From Dolomedes plantarius (lineage: Eukaryota; Arthropoda; Arachnida; Araneae; Dolomedidae): 64,000 bases of DNA. Position 1 is the stretch's first letter, and each line of letters begins with the position of its first letter. The notes beneath the pieces were generated by a model. That model had not been told where the DNA came from and did not search any database. It saw only the letters and a list, made by a program, of their open reading frames with translations. The stretch spans positions 202,782,519-202,846,518 of the forward strand of contig OU015492.1 of the NCBI GenBank assembly GCA_907164885.2, written 5' to 3'. The translations under genes and the position numbers were made by a program. This document shows positions 10,953 through 20,382 of the stretch, piece after piece.

Positions 10953-11439
10953 CAGGCCCTGATTTTCCATTAGGCCCAGTAGGCCCGGGCCTAGGGGCCC
11001 CCGAATGCTGGGGGCCTCCCAAAATTTTTATTTTAAAATAAAAAATTCCCAATTAAATACCTTTTTTAATAGCAATTTTTTATGCATCCTTTCAAATTTG
11101 ATTGATAATTTCATCGTATGTATAGTTATATGTATAATTTATCATATGTATGTTATAGTGTATATAATGGATTAATAAGTTTTTCTGGTTGCATTGTATT
11201 GGTATTTTAATGATGAAGTTAATATGTTGTATTGCTTTTTGTTATTTGATAATGTTCTAGGCTTCTATGCTTCAAATAGCCAATTCTTGGTAAAATGGTA
11301 CTTTCACAATGATACATGATTATTATTATTTTTTTTTTTTTGTGTGTGTCAACTTTGGAAATTTTACGCCCACATCAGTGTTAGGGGGCCCCCATCCCGA
11401 TTTGTGCCTATAGTCAAGAATTTTCTAAATCGGGCCCTA
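10953..11439 (+). mobile_element. hAT-type MITE, CAGGGCC family, copy 1
   Basis: It begins CAGGCCCTGATTTTCC and ends AAATCGGGCCCTA, flanked by perfect 8-bp duplications CCACTGCT (10945-10952 and 11440-11447). The same element occurs inverted at 40939-41422 with its own 8-bp duplication. Subterminal GGGCCCCC blocks are followed by an AT-rich core. It is inserted in the LINE fossil and encodes nothing. Confidence 0.8.
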
Positions 11440-11760
11440 CCACTGCTTTCTAAAAGAACTACCTCCTCTCAATACTCGCTTCCTAATTTTGCAGAAATCC
11501 CAGCCCTTCATAACATTGGTACAAAAAGCAGAATACTAGGCGAACGTTTAAATCTTGAACTCCCAAGAGACATCTGCACAATGCTATCAAGACTAAGATC
11601 CGGAAGTTTAGGACAGATGACTTTCGAAAATGGAGCTAAACCCTTCCTCTCAAAGCAGAAATTGCAATAGCGCGCCAGTCTCTGATCTATACGTTTTCCA
11701 GTAAATGCTAACATTCAAGATTTTGTTCTCCAAACCTGCAACAATAGACTCAAGACTAAT

Positions 11761-12339
11761 TTTGTTCAACCTCCATGGTTTGATGTAGGGCCAAGCACGG
11801 AAACCAGGAATAAGTATCAACACCACCACGAGAATGCATGTAAAGCTGTTTCTGAGTAGGAGGTAATTTCGAAAGTTGAAAATGTAAAAAATCAGAGAAA
11901 CTCTACGACATATCTAAAGAAATAGATGAAGAATTGAAGGGTATGACGGAAATGTTTTTATACTTAGGTGTCAGTGGTGATTCTGGTCTGAAAGGGGCTT
12001 TGCACATCCTACATACAAAAACTATTGTGAACAATGAAACTATTAATGCTTTATTTTGAACATACATATACATATTTTGCCTTTTGGGGGTGATACGACC
12101 CCCAATCACCCTTTATTGTGCCGCTGATCATTGAATTTAAAAGTTGAGTTTGTGCAAAATATATAATTAAAAATATAGAGAAATATCAAAGTAAATCTTG
12201 TAAAACAGTGAGCAAATGTATTGAAGCTTTACACCTGGTTTAGAAGTTGGTAAGAGTATGTAATGAATAATCGTCTGAGAGCACTGTAAAAATGAACTTT
12301 TCCAAGAACCAAAGAAAAAAAAAGCTCTCGAAAATTTCG
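11761..12339. other. No gene seen
   Basis: AT-rich sequence after the LINE relic. No inverted ends, repeats or recognisable peptides were found. Confidence 0.35.
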
Positions 12340-12647
12340 CCATTAGAGCAATTTTTGTTCTCATTTGGCGTTTTCTGGCGTCACTCTCCGAGTTCCGGCA
12401 ACCCTTTCCGCCGTAGAGCATGACAGCGGCGATTCCATGCCCACTGTTCTGTTCAACTCGCGGGCGGTTTAGCTGTTCGATTGCCGTACCGCGGCTATCA
12501 GTGACTCCGAACGTTTTTCGAAAGGGAAAACAAATAGAATGCTTCTTTGGAACTGCTGAAAAGCTCCGACCATGCGAACCCTCTCCGTTCCCTGGACTCT
12601 TCTTTTCCGTGACAAGATTCTAAAAAAGTTCTTGGAAGGGAAATAAT
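12340..12647 (+). promoter_or_regulatory. CpG-richer block upstream of candidate first exon (possible promoter/5' UTR)
   Basis: CpG-containing words are frequent here (GGCGTTTTCTGGCGTCAC, CCGCCGTAGAGC, CTCGCGGGCGG, GTACCGCGGC), in contrast to the AT-rich surroundings. There is a TCAGTG initiator-like word at 12498-12503 and no obvious TATA box. It precedes a short ATG frame ending in a strong splice donor. The role is inferred from composition and position only. Both strands carry chance open frames because GC-rich sequence lacks stops. Confidence 0.35.
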
Positions 12648-12723
12648 ATGACCATAGACATGAACGTGAGTCGTTCGGCCAGCGAAGTTTCGAAGAGACC
12701 AATTGTTTCGAACGCCGATAACG
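12648..12723 (+). CDS. Candidate first coding exon of an unidentified host gene
   Basis: ATG at 12648 opens 25 codons plus one base, ending at 12723 immediately before GTGAGT (12724-12729), a near-consensus splice donor. An in-frame TAA at 12621 lies upstream. The peptide begins MTIDMNVSRSASEVSKRPIV and continues five more residues; I do not recognise it. A second in-frame ATG (codon 5) could also be the start. The upstream block is CpG-rich. No following exon was found, but long introns are usual in such genomes. Antisense open frames overlap, so chance is a serious alternative. Confidence 0.35.
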
Positions 12724-12729
12724 GTGAGT

Positions 12730-13502
12730 TTTGAATGATCACTTTTTAAGACGAAGCGGTTTGTGGCCTTACGGTGCGTAAAAAACATCCCGGGAGGATT
12801 CCCAAAGTCCATATTTACTTTTCGAAATAAATTCTCAGACAAAAATCTCACGAGTATAACGCCAAAGGCGCGGAGGGGCTTGGGCCACCCTCCGGAATTT
12901 CGATTTCTCTGATATTATTACAATGTATTAACTAAAATCGAGTTTTTATGTTCCCGTCAGAACAATTTTTCTTCCTCTGGTTAGTTTTTTATTCCTCTGC
13001 GGGCCTGGGGGAGGGTAAGGGTGGGGTGGGGGTGGAGGGAGCACCCTCGTCTGGTTAAATATTGCTCTATATCGAATTGGACGTATAAATCACACTGAAC
13101 ATCGAAGAGAAAAAGCTTTATATAACTAAGTTGCTATGACACCAGTGTTTTGTACTTTTCTGAAATACAGAGCTTGTGGTTTGTAGTGCAGCCTGCTACC
13201 GATTGGTGTGCGTGCGTGTGCAGTCGTGGTGGTGGGGTTGATGAAGAACGACAGTACTTACACAATGGAATTATTTATCCTGTTTCTTTAGCTTTTTTTG
13301 GGGAAGTTACATCTCTAAAACCCTATGAAGTGGCATTACAATAAAGAGGATGATGTCCACTCCATTACCTAAAAGTAAGTGGGAAAAAAAAGAGATAATT
13401 TTAGTGAAAATAAGCATCAATATTTAATATGGGTTCTCCCCTCCCCACAAACTTGATCGGTCCCTTTATAAGATCCTGTCCTGTTTTATTTGTTAGGAAG
13501 TT
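12730..13502. other. No gene seen; GC-rich G-run patch
   Basis: A short CpG-rich patch (12855-12900) and a purine-rich GGGTAAGGGTGGGGTGGG-type stretch (about 13010-13045) are the only distinctive content. If the exon at 12648 is real this would be intron. Confidence 0.3.
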
Positions 13503-13731
13503 ATTGTAATTATCTAATACGTAAAACGTGCAATGATAGAGATCACGAGAGGAATCTAGCAGTAGTGTATAAAGTCCCTTACTTTGAGTTTTTCACCCGG
13601 ACATAGTATCGGGTAGTATTGTAATTATCTAATACGTAAAACATGCAATGATAGAGATCACGAGAGGGATCTAGCAGTAGTGGATAAGGTTTCGCCCTTA
13701 CTTTCAGTTTTTCGCCGGGACATAGTCGACT
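13503..13731. repeat. 115-bp tandem duplication
   Basis: A unit starting ATTGTAATTATCTAATACG at 13503 is repeated at 13618. Shared words are TGATAGAGATCACGAGAGG, ATCTAGCAGTAGTG and CGGGACATAGT. The copies differ by several substitutions and small indels, so the duplication is fairly recent but not fresh. Confidence 0.8.
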
Positions 13732-13850
13732 AGTACACTGGAGGATAAAACATCCCTGAAGTGGAATGTTCCCGAACTAATGACTGACAAATAGCAGTCT
13801 ATAAAGCATGTATGGGGAAAAACCACGGGTCTTCCAAGATTCAATATGCA

Positions 13851-13891
13851 AACAAAAAAAAAAAAAAAAAAAAAAAAAAAAGAAAAAAAAA
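13851..13891. repeat. Poly-A tract
   Basis: A nearly pure A run of about 27 bases continues with interspersed G. It could be a retroposon tail, but no target duplication or body was recognised. Confidence 0.5.
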
Positions 13892-14815
13892 AGAACGCAT
13901 GAAGACTATAAAATCGCTCGTAAAACATTCTAGTGAGAGGGGTATTTATGCAAAGGTAGGCCTCTTACTAAGATGTTTTCGATGATATTTTATCATCTGT
14001 GTTTGATTTCGGGTAATTGTAGTGGCGTCTCATTGTCTTACTTTTTTTTCTCTTGCTTAATTAGCATTTTTAATGTAACTGCGTTACGTCTTTGTCAGTG
14101 TAAGCAGAATGGGATTTCTTCTGGGATGAAATCAGTCGCTTAAGTCGATAGTAGACAGCCGTGATCAGGAAGTTGTATCTAATCGCTGTCGAGCTTTTTA
14201 CCCTGCATAGGGGCTTAAGAAATTTTGCGGTCCCGGGGAAACCATGAAAGGATCTTCGAGATGTAAATAAAGTTCATTACAGTTGAATAGAAGGCCACGA
14301 AAATGTGTTCGTAAGATGATCTGAGAGCATTTTGCTATGAATTTGCTAACATGTTACACTACAAGCAAGTGAATAATAGGGGAAAATTAGCTTCGAAAAA
14401 GAAACGGTGACAAAATCATTTGTTTCGGTGACTGGAAAATGAATTTGTGAAAATAATTATTTTGCTGTTTTGTTTTGGAGAAAAAAACTCTAAATATAAG
14501 AAAAAAGCTCAGGGAAAAGACTATCTTAAATCTAAATTTAAAAAGGATCAACAAACACTCTTAACTTTCTAAGAATTAAGAAGAATGTAACCGTCATTCC
14601 TATTCTCTTTTAAACCGGCAATGTTGAGTTAGTTGTTTTATGCTAAGGATAGTTGTATGTTTTTAACAAGAATAGAGCGGATTATCCGATAATGCAGACA
14701 GAATCCGATTGGAAGAAACTGATCCTCGTATCTCGAGGAGTGTTAGTCTCTATGAGTGTTGAGTCCACCTGATTAAAACAATATTTCTGTCCTTTTATTA
14801 GCTTTTCGATTGAGA
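13892..14815. other. No gene seen
   Basis: AT-rich sequence without recognisable protein fragments, terminal repeats or structured RNAs. Confidence 0.35.
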
Positions 14816-14823
14816 CTAATTCT

Positions 14824-15233
14824 CAGTGGCGTAGCAAAGGGGGGGGGGCAAGGGGGTCTATCATGTCCCGGGCGCCACTCGCAGAGGGGCGCCAATTTAA
14901 GATCTATATATTATATTACTATATGTTTTCAAGGGGGATGCCAATATAAGGTCTATATTTTATATTACTATATGTTTTTCAGGGGAGGGCACCAATATAA
15001 GGTCTATATATTATATATGTTTTTCGGGGAGGGCACCAACATAAGGTCTATATGTTATGTTACTATATGCTTTTCGGGGGGGGGGTGCCAATATAAGGTC
15101 TATATATTATGTTATATGCTTATCGGGGGGCGCCAATATGGGGTCTATATATTATATTACTATATGTTTTTCGGGGGGGGGGCGCCAGAAAGGTATCGTA
15201 CCCCGGGCGCCAGTTATGCTCGCTACGCCACTG
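14824..15233. mobile_element. hAT-type MITE with minisatellite core, copy 2
   Basis: The ends are CAGTGGCGTAGCAAAGG and CGCTACGCCACTG, with perfect 8-bp duplications CTAATTCT (14816-14823 and 15234-15241). The interior carries about six units of roughly 55-60 bp, each a G run plus GCGCCAATATAAGGTCTATA followed by TATATTACTATATG. It is the inverted-orientation relative of the element at 5623-5937, with a different unit number. The 144-aa and 72-aa open frames here are products of the repeat, not genes. Confidence 0.85.
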
Positions 15234-15241
15234 CTAATTCT

Positions 15242-15911
15242 TAGGAATTGTGACTATAATTTTGAAAAATCTTAACTAAGATCTTAACTAAGGTTAAATT
15301 AATTATTGTACCCTTCAGAACAACTTCAAAAAGTATCTGGATACATGTAATTCTTTTATGAAGAGTGGATAAAATACGAGAAAGTGCGGTGGTGTCGGCA
15401 AGCATGATTTCCTTTTTCACTTAAACTGATCTCAAAGCAAATTTTTATGAATGAATTTACGTCCATTACGAACAAAATTATATATTTCTTGTCACAGAAC
15501 AGATGTTGATAAACGGGTTACACGCGTGTGAGAGTGAAAGCCTCTCCAAAACCACGATGTTTATTTGTAGTACGAACACATTAAATATGTGGCTGGAAAA
15601 TTCTCTCGAGAAGTCATGGTGGCCAAGGAAAGTGAGGAGGGAACGCATTCTGGGTCCGTCAGAGTTAGGATGCTTATAAACGTAATGCCATTTTACGATG
15701 CTTTGCGAAAATTAAAAGAAAACAAGACAAAGAGGATTAAAAATGAACTGTCAAACGCTAAATGAAACTTGCTGGAAGCGAGGATTATATATATCTTGAA
15801 ATTTAACTCTTATCGTGAATTTAAATAGCAATTTTAGCTTCCCAGGGGTAGAGCAGGAGAACGCCTTCAGAGTGAGCCACAGGAGCCAAAAAATGGCCTG
15901 CTGTGGCTAAC
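15242..15911. other. No gene seen
   Basis: AT-rich sequence. A short GC-balanced patch at 15840-15905 (GGTAGAGCAGGAGAACGCC) precedes the tandem array. No coding signal was recognised. Confidence 0.35.
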
Positions 15912-16391
15912 TGTGAATTTCGCAAATAGATTTTTAGTCATTTTACGCATTTTTTTGTCAATTTCGCGATTTTTAAAAAATTCGCAAATAGAGTTTTCAG
16001 TCATTTTACGCATTTTTTTTGCCAATTTCGCGATTTAAAAAAAAATTCGCGAATAGAGTTTCAGTCATCTTACGCATTTTTTTTTTGTCGATTTCGCGAT
16101 TTCTAAAAAATTCGCGATTAGAGTTGTTAGTCATTTTACGCATTTTTTTTGTAGATTTCGCGATTTTAAAAAAATTCTCGAATAAAGATTTAGTCATTTT
16201 ACGCATTTTTGGGTCAATTTCGCAATTTTTAAAAAAATTGCGAATAGAGTTGTTAGTCATTTTACGCATTTTTTTGGTCGATTTCCTGAATTTAAAAAAA
16301 TTCGCAAATAGAGTTTTAGTCATTTTACGCATTTTTTTTGGTCAATTTCGCAATTTTTGAAAAATTCGCGAATAGAGTTTGTCATTTTACA
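15912..16391. repeat. About 62-bp tandem array, 7-8 units
   Basis: Each unit contains TTTTACGCATTTTTTT, then a TCAATTTCGCGATTTT block and an AAAATTCGCGAATAGAG block. The two TTCGCGA-containing blocks are partly inverted, so each unit can form a hairpin. Units differ at several positions and in A/T run length. Open frames of about 110 aa on both strands (repeats of MRKMT on the minus strand) follow from the period being close to a multiple of three and are not considered genes. Confidence 0.85.
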
Positions 16392-17267
16392 GGAACATAA
16401 TTAAGTTTTTCCAATCCCTGACCTGTTTGACCAATTTTGGTGCTATATTTCACATTATCTGAAAATCATTTTATAGAAAATATACATAGTTGAACAGAAA
16501 AAGTTTAACAGAAAACGAGTAAAAAAAAATCAATTGAATAAAAATATTAAAAAAATATTATTGGAAATTTAAGGGAAGCATTTTTTAATGGATCTTAAGC
16601 TTTTATGTTTCAAAGCCCTCCAAGTTTTACGAACCTGAAAATCACTATATTAACTCTCAGGGCAGGATAATGTTAATTTAGCGTCCTCGGCGAGCTTTAT
16701 TTTGTCAACCCTTTTGATATTACCGTCACTTCTTCCCAGAAAATTTTACTAAAATTCTTCTATATTTCGATGAAGCGCCTCCAGTAAATTTCACCTACAG
16801 CAACAACAATGGGAACGATGGAACATAATCAGGGAATGCCCCAGGACAGTACTTCCTTAATAAAAATTAGCATGATACAAAATGTTTAAAGAAATGTATT
16901 TACCAGTTTCAAATTACGCACATAATTATACGTATGTTTGGAAGACTCATATCGACGATGGCAGTCACAAAAGATAAGCTACGTATTGTTTAATCACCCG
17001 TTCATTAGAGGGTCGAATTTCTTTGAAAATGAGTGAACAGGAGAAACTAAATTGCTCAGTCAGGTATTCGAAATAAATACTTGATAGGTTTGGATTTATT
17101 AACTTAAAAAAATTACAAACGAGCTCAAACGAGTTTAGAAAATAAGACATAAATAGGTTTAAAGAACTATTCATATCTTATTTTACTTTGTAATCAAAAA
17201 GTTGTTTCAACTGTATGATTTGTGTACTGATACAGAAAAATTCTGAATACGTTTGTCTGAAATTGAA
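16392..17267. other. No gene seen
   Basis: AT-rich sequence with chance open frames only. Confidence 0.35.
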
Positions 17268-17269
17268 TA

Positions 17270-17427
17270 CAGTGAAACTTCTCTAAGGCGGTCAGTCATG
17301 GTTCCAAAAGAAAGTGGCCGTTTTGAGGGTTGGTTATCGAATAAGGGTGGATTTCTCTATGACGACCAGTAATGGTTCCAAAAAAAAGTGGCCGTTTTGA
17401 GGAGTGGCAGTTTAAGAAGTTTCACTG
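17270..17427. mobile_element. Small pogo/Tigger-like MITE
   Basis: The 158-bp element begins CAGTGAAACTTCTCTAAGG and ends GAAGTTTCACTG, with TA on both sides (17268-17269 and 17428-17429). Two direct copies of GGTTCCAAAA(A/G)AAAGTGGCC lie inside. CAGTGAAACTTC-type ends with TA duplications are typical of pogo-derived MITEs. There is no coding capacity. Confidence 0.75.
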
Positions 17428-17429
17428 TA

Positions 17430-18404
17430 TACGGCACTTTTGTTATCAGCACAAAAGAACAAAAGTAGTTTTATAAATATTTGGCCTCTTGTGACATAGT
17501 TTTAAGTTCTTTGTAATTATACTTCAGAATTATCCATCTTAAAGTTCTGACGAAAGATGGTGGAATTTCTCAATTTGGTCCATTCTCATTTTGACAGAGA
17601 TTTTTATGTTTAATGTTGTGTGTGCAGAAAAAAATAACTGAATGGTCTGAAGGAAGAATCTTTTGGCAAAGATATTTTATTTAGGGAGAAGTAGCGCTTA
17701 CTTGGTAACCCGAAGAGAATATGTTGATTTATATTGATAAAATCGTATTACAAACATCTATGCATATGAAAAAGTAAAGTGAAGCATTCGAGTATTTTAA
17801 TCAAAGGCGAATCCACCAAATAAGCTGTCATAAAAAGCATCCCTATTTCAGCAAAGAGGAGTTAGTTCTCAAAATAATAATTCTGATTTTTCATTTAGGA
17901 ATATTATATATGGATTTATGTTTTAAATTATTGATTAGATTATGTTAAATAGATTATGTTTTAAATTATTTCAATATGAGCCTATTCTTTCGGAAGATAA
18001 CTGAAGGTGGTTTGAATTTTTTTATAACCTATTAATATTAAGTGACAGGGGGACTAGAAAAATGAAGTTTTAATGATCATTATAATTAATGGTTTATTTT
18101 GAAAGATGCCACGATGAAATGCGTCATGAACGTAATGGCAATTGGCTGTTAAAAACTTGATCATATTCCGATTAAAACTGCCTTGCGGTGGCTCTAAGAA
18201 AAGATTGATTTCTGTTCATGTGTCAGTTTGCTTCTTACACTAATATTTTGCAGGAGAAAGCTCCTCTTCACATTTCATATGACGATGCAGACTTGGCCAC
18301 GTTCTCTGTGAGGGACGTTTAAAATTGGAAAACCATACAGTTATTATTAGGATTTACAGAACTTCAACTTTGAGACGTCGAGAAACAGTTTTTTTGATTA
18401 TTGT
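17430..18404. other. No gene seen
   Basis: AT-rich, without recognisable elements apart from a small duplicated AGATTATGTT(A/T)TAAA word near 17935-17960. Confidence 0.35.
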
Positions 18405-18945
18405 AAGTGAAAAAATTGAAGCTGAAATCCATTCAACACTTTTTCATTGTTAAATACGTTTTAAATTTCTCATATTCTTTATTTTAAGAGACTGCTGTAA
18501 AGTACTTAATTTAAGCTGAAAATCAGGCTTCATCATTTCGCTGTCAAATACATTTTAAATTTCACGCATTCATATGTTTAATTTACTATAATAACTGAAA
18601 TAATCTAATCTGAAGTCCAGACTTCACATTCTCATTGTCAAATATTTCTCACATTTGTCACATTCATAGGTTTAAATTACTGTAGTAACTGAATAAATGT
18701 TAACTGAAGTTGAGACTTAACATTCCTCTATCAAATACTTCTAATATTTCTCACATTCATAGGTTTAAATTACTGAAGTAATAGAACCAATCGCAGCTGA
18801 AGTCAAGGCTTCATATTTTCCATGTCAAATACTTTTCATATTTCGCAAACTCATAGGTTTAATTTATGATGGTAACTGACTCAATATCAACAGTAGTTTA
18901 CTACGCACTTTTTTTTCTCTTTCAAATACGTTTTACATTCCACAC
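18405..18945. repeat. Diverged tandem array, about 95-bp unit, 5-6 copies
   Basis: The word GTCAAATAC (or close variants) recurs at about 18451, 18545, 18637, 18731, 18823 and 18920. Each is followed by TTTCTCACATTCATAGG-type and TTTAAATTACTGTAGTAACTG-type words and then a CTGAAGTCNNGGCTTCA block. Units are strongly diverged, so this array is old compared with the 120-bp array at 19785. Confidence 0.7.
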
Positions 18946-19784
18946 GGTTTGTAACGCACACGTTTACAAATTCTCTAATGAGACACATTAAGCCAGTTCA
19001 TGAGTTGAACTTCGCCCTACGGTAGTAGTTTTGCTATCATTGGTTTATCCCCATAAAATAATATCATAAATAAAATTATGTAAACATAGGCTTCTCTAGT
19101 GGATTACAGTTTTGCCTTTATTATGGGCTTTCCAACTAGCCTAACTGAAAAGTACGCTGGAGGGGAAAATCCGAATTTGGAATTTTTCTAAACTGGCGAC
19201 TGATAGATAGAAGTCAATAACGCACAGAAGGAAAACAACAACATAATCCAAAAAGAAAAAAAATGTTGTGGCTTCCATTGTTCACGGAGCAAAATTTAGA
19301 AAGCTTGAAGATTATAAAATTCCTGGAACTTACCTTTGTAAGAAGGGTCATTTATGCAAGGACAGGTCGGAGCAGAATTGTGTGATGATTGGAGTCCCTT
19401 GACGATCAGGTTTTAACTCCAGTACGCAAGATGTTAGGTTATCAATGATAATGTGCTCAATAGTTAAAATTTAAAGGCTAGGTACATTAATTAAGAGGGA
19501 GATTACAATCGAAGTACAAAAATTTTAAGTTTAACACCTTCATAAGTTGAAGGGTGGGGGAAATTTAAGATTAATTAGATAAACAGGTAGTAAGAGAAAG
19601 AGAATAATTTATTATGGTTAATTTTAAGACAAGAGGCAGGAAGAACAGTTGACAGGATTAGGATAGGTGGCCCTCAGCAAAAGAAAAAAAAAAGGCCCTC
19701 TTCAGGGTCATACAATTCTTAACGAGTTAAATGCAGAATTCCACGGGGGAAAAAAGAAATATCAAGGTGGGTCAAGGACAGGTC
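18946..19784. other. No gene seen
   Basis: AT-rich sequence. Part of 19290-19370 weakly resembles 13900-13975 (GAAGA(C/T)TATAAAAT... and TTTATGCAA(A/G)G words), perhaps a very old dispersed repeat. No coding signal. Confidence 0.3.
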
Positions 19785-20382
19785 TCTCACTGAGGTGTGC
19801 TCTATATAATTTTGTCATCAAAATGTACGTTTCATTTTGAGTTGTAGTGGTTTGTAATTGTCTCACTTTCTAATTTTGTTTGTATCATCTCTAGTTAATT
19901 TGATTCTCACTGAGGTGTGCTCTATATAATTTTGTCATCAAAATGTACGTTTCATTTTAAGTTGTAGTGGTTTGTAATTGTCCCACTTTCTAATTTTGTT
20001 TGTATCATATCTAGTTAATTTGATTCTCACTGAGGTGTGCTCTATATAATTTTGTCATCAAAATGTACGTTTCATTTTAAGTTGTAGTGGTTTGTAATTG
20101 TCTCACTTTCTAATTTTGTTTGTATCATCTCTAGTTAATTTGATTCTCACTGAGGTGTGCTCTATATAATTTTGTCATCAAAATGTACGTTTCATTTTAA
20201 GTTGTAGTGGTTTGTAATTGTCTCACTTTCTAATTTTGTTTGTATCATCTCTAGTTAATTTGATTCTCACTGAGGTGTGCTCTATATAATTTTGTCATCA
20301 AAATGTACGTTTCATTTTAAGTTGTAGTGGTTTGTAATTGTCTCACTTTATAATTTTGTTTGTATCATCTCTAGTTAATTTG
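19785..20382. repeat. Highly homogeneous 120-bp tandem array, about 5 units
   Basis: Units starting TCTCACTGAGGTGTGCTCTA recur at exactly 120-base spacing (19785, 19905, 20025, 20145, 20265). Differences are limited to a few single bases (for example G/A in TTTTGAGTTG versus TTTTAAGTTG). Such identity implies recent amplification or active homogenisation. No reading frame crosses the array. Confidence 0.95.

Larger units (their letters stand above)
9715..11760 (+). pseudogene. LINE retrotransposon fossil (RNase H and C-terminal region)
   Basis: The clearest block is FTDGSLFEDGSSGSD (9869-9913), the first RNase H motif with its catalytic Asp. LKAELTAICDDLQ (about 10675-10715) matches the second RNase H block. 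IISHVDKRGNGKSN (about 10850-10900) resembles the SHVxxxGNExAD block of LINE RNase H. ELPRDICTMLSRLRSGSLGQ (about 11560-11620) resembles the following region. Several frame changes and stops separate these. Two MITEs lie inside (9925-10620, 10953-11439). Removing the first, with one TTAA, rejoins the reading frame across its site. The reverse transcriptase is not visible. Confidence 0.6.

Noticed and set aside
14810..15275. 144-aa and 72-aa frames with repeated tyrosine/glycine motifs
   Set aside because: They lie wholly within the hAT-type MITE minisatellite core.
16006..16360. Repeat proteins of 108 and 113 aa on opposite strands (MRKMT repeats)
   Set aside because: They arise from the 62-bp tandem array; both strands are open and the unit is hairpin-like, with no start or promoter evidence.
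19785..20382. CRISPR-like array
   Set aside because: Units are contiguous 120-bp repeats without unique spacers, in a eukaryotic context.
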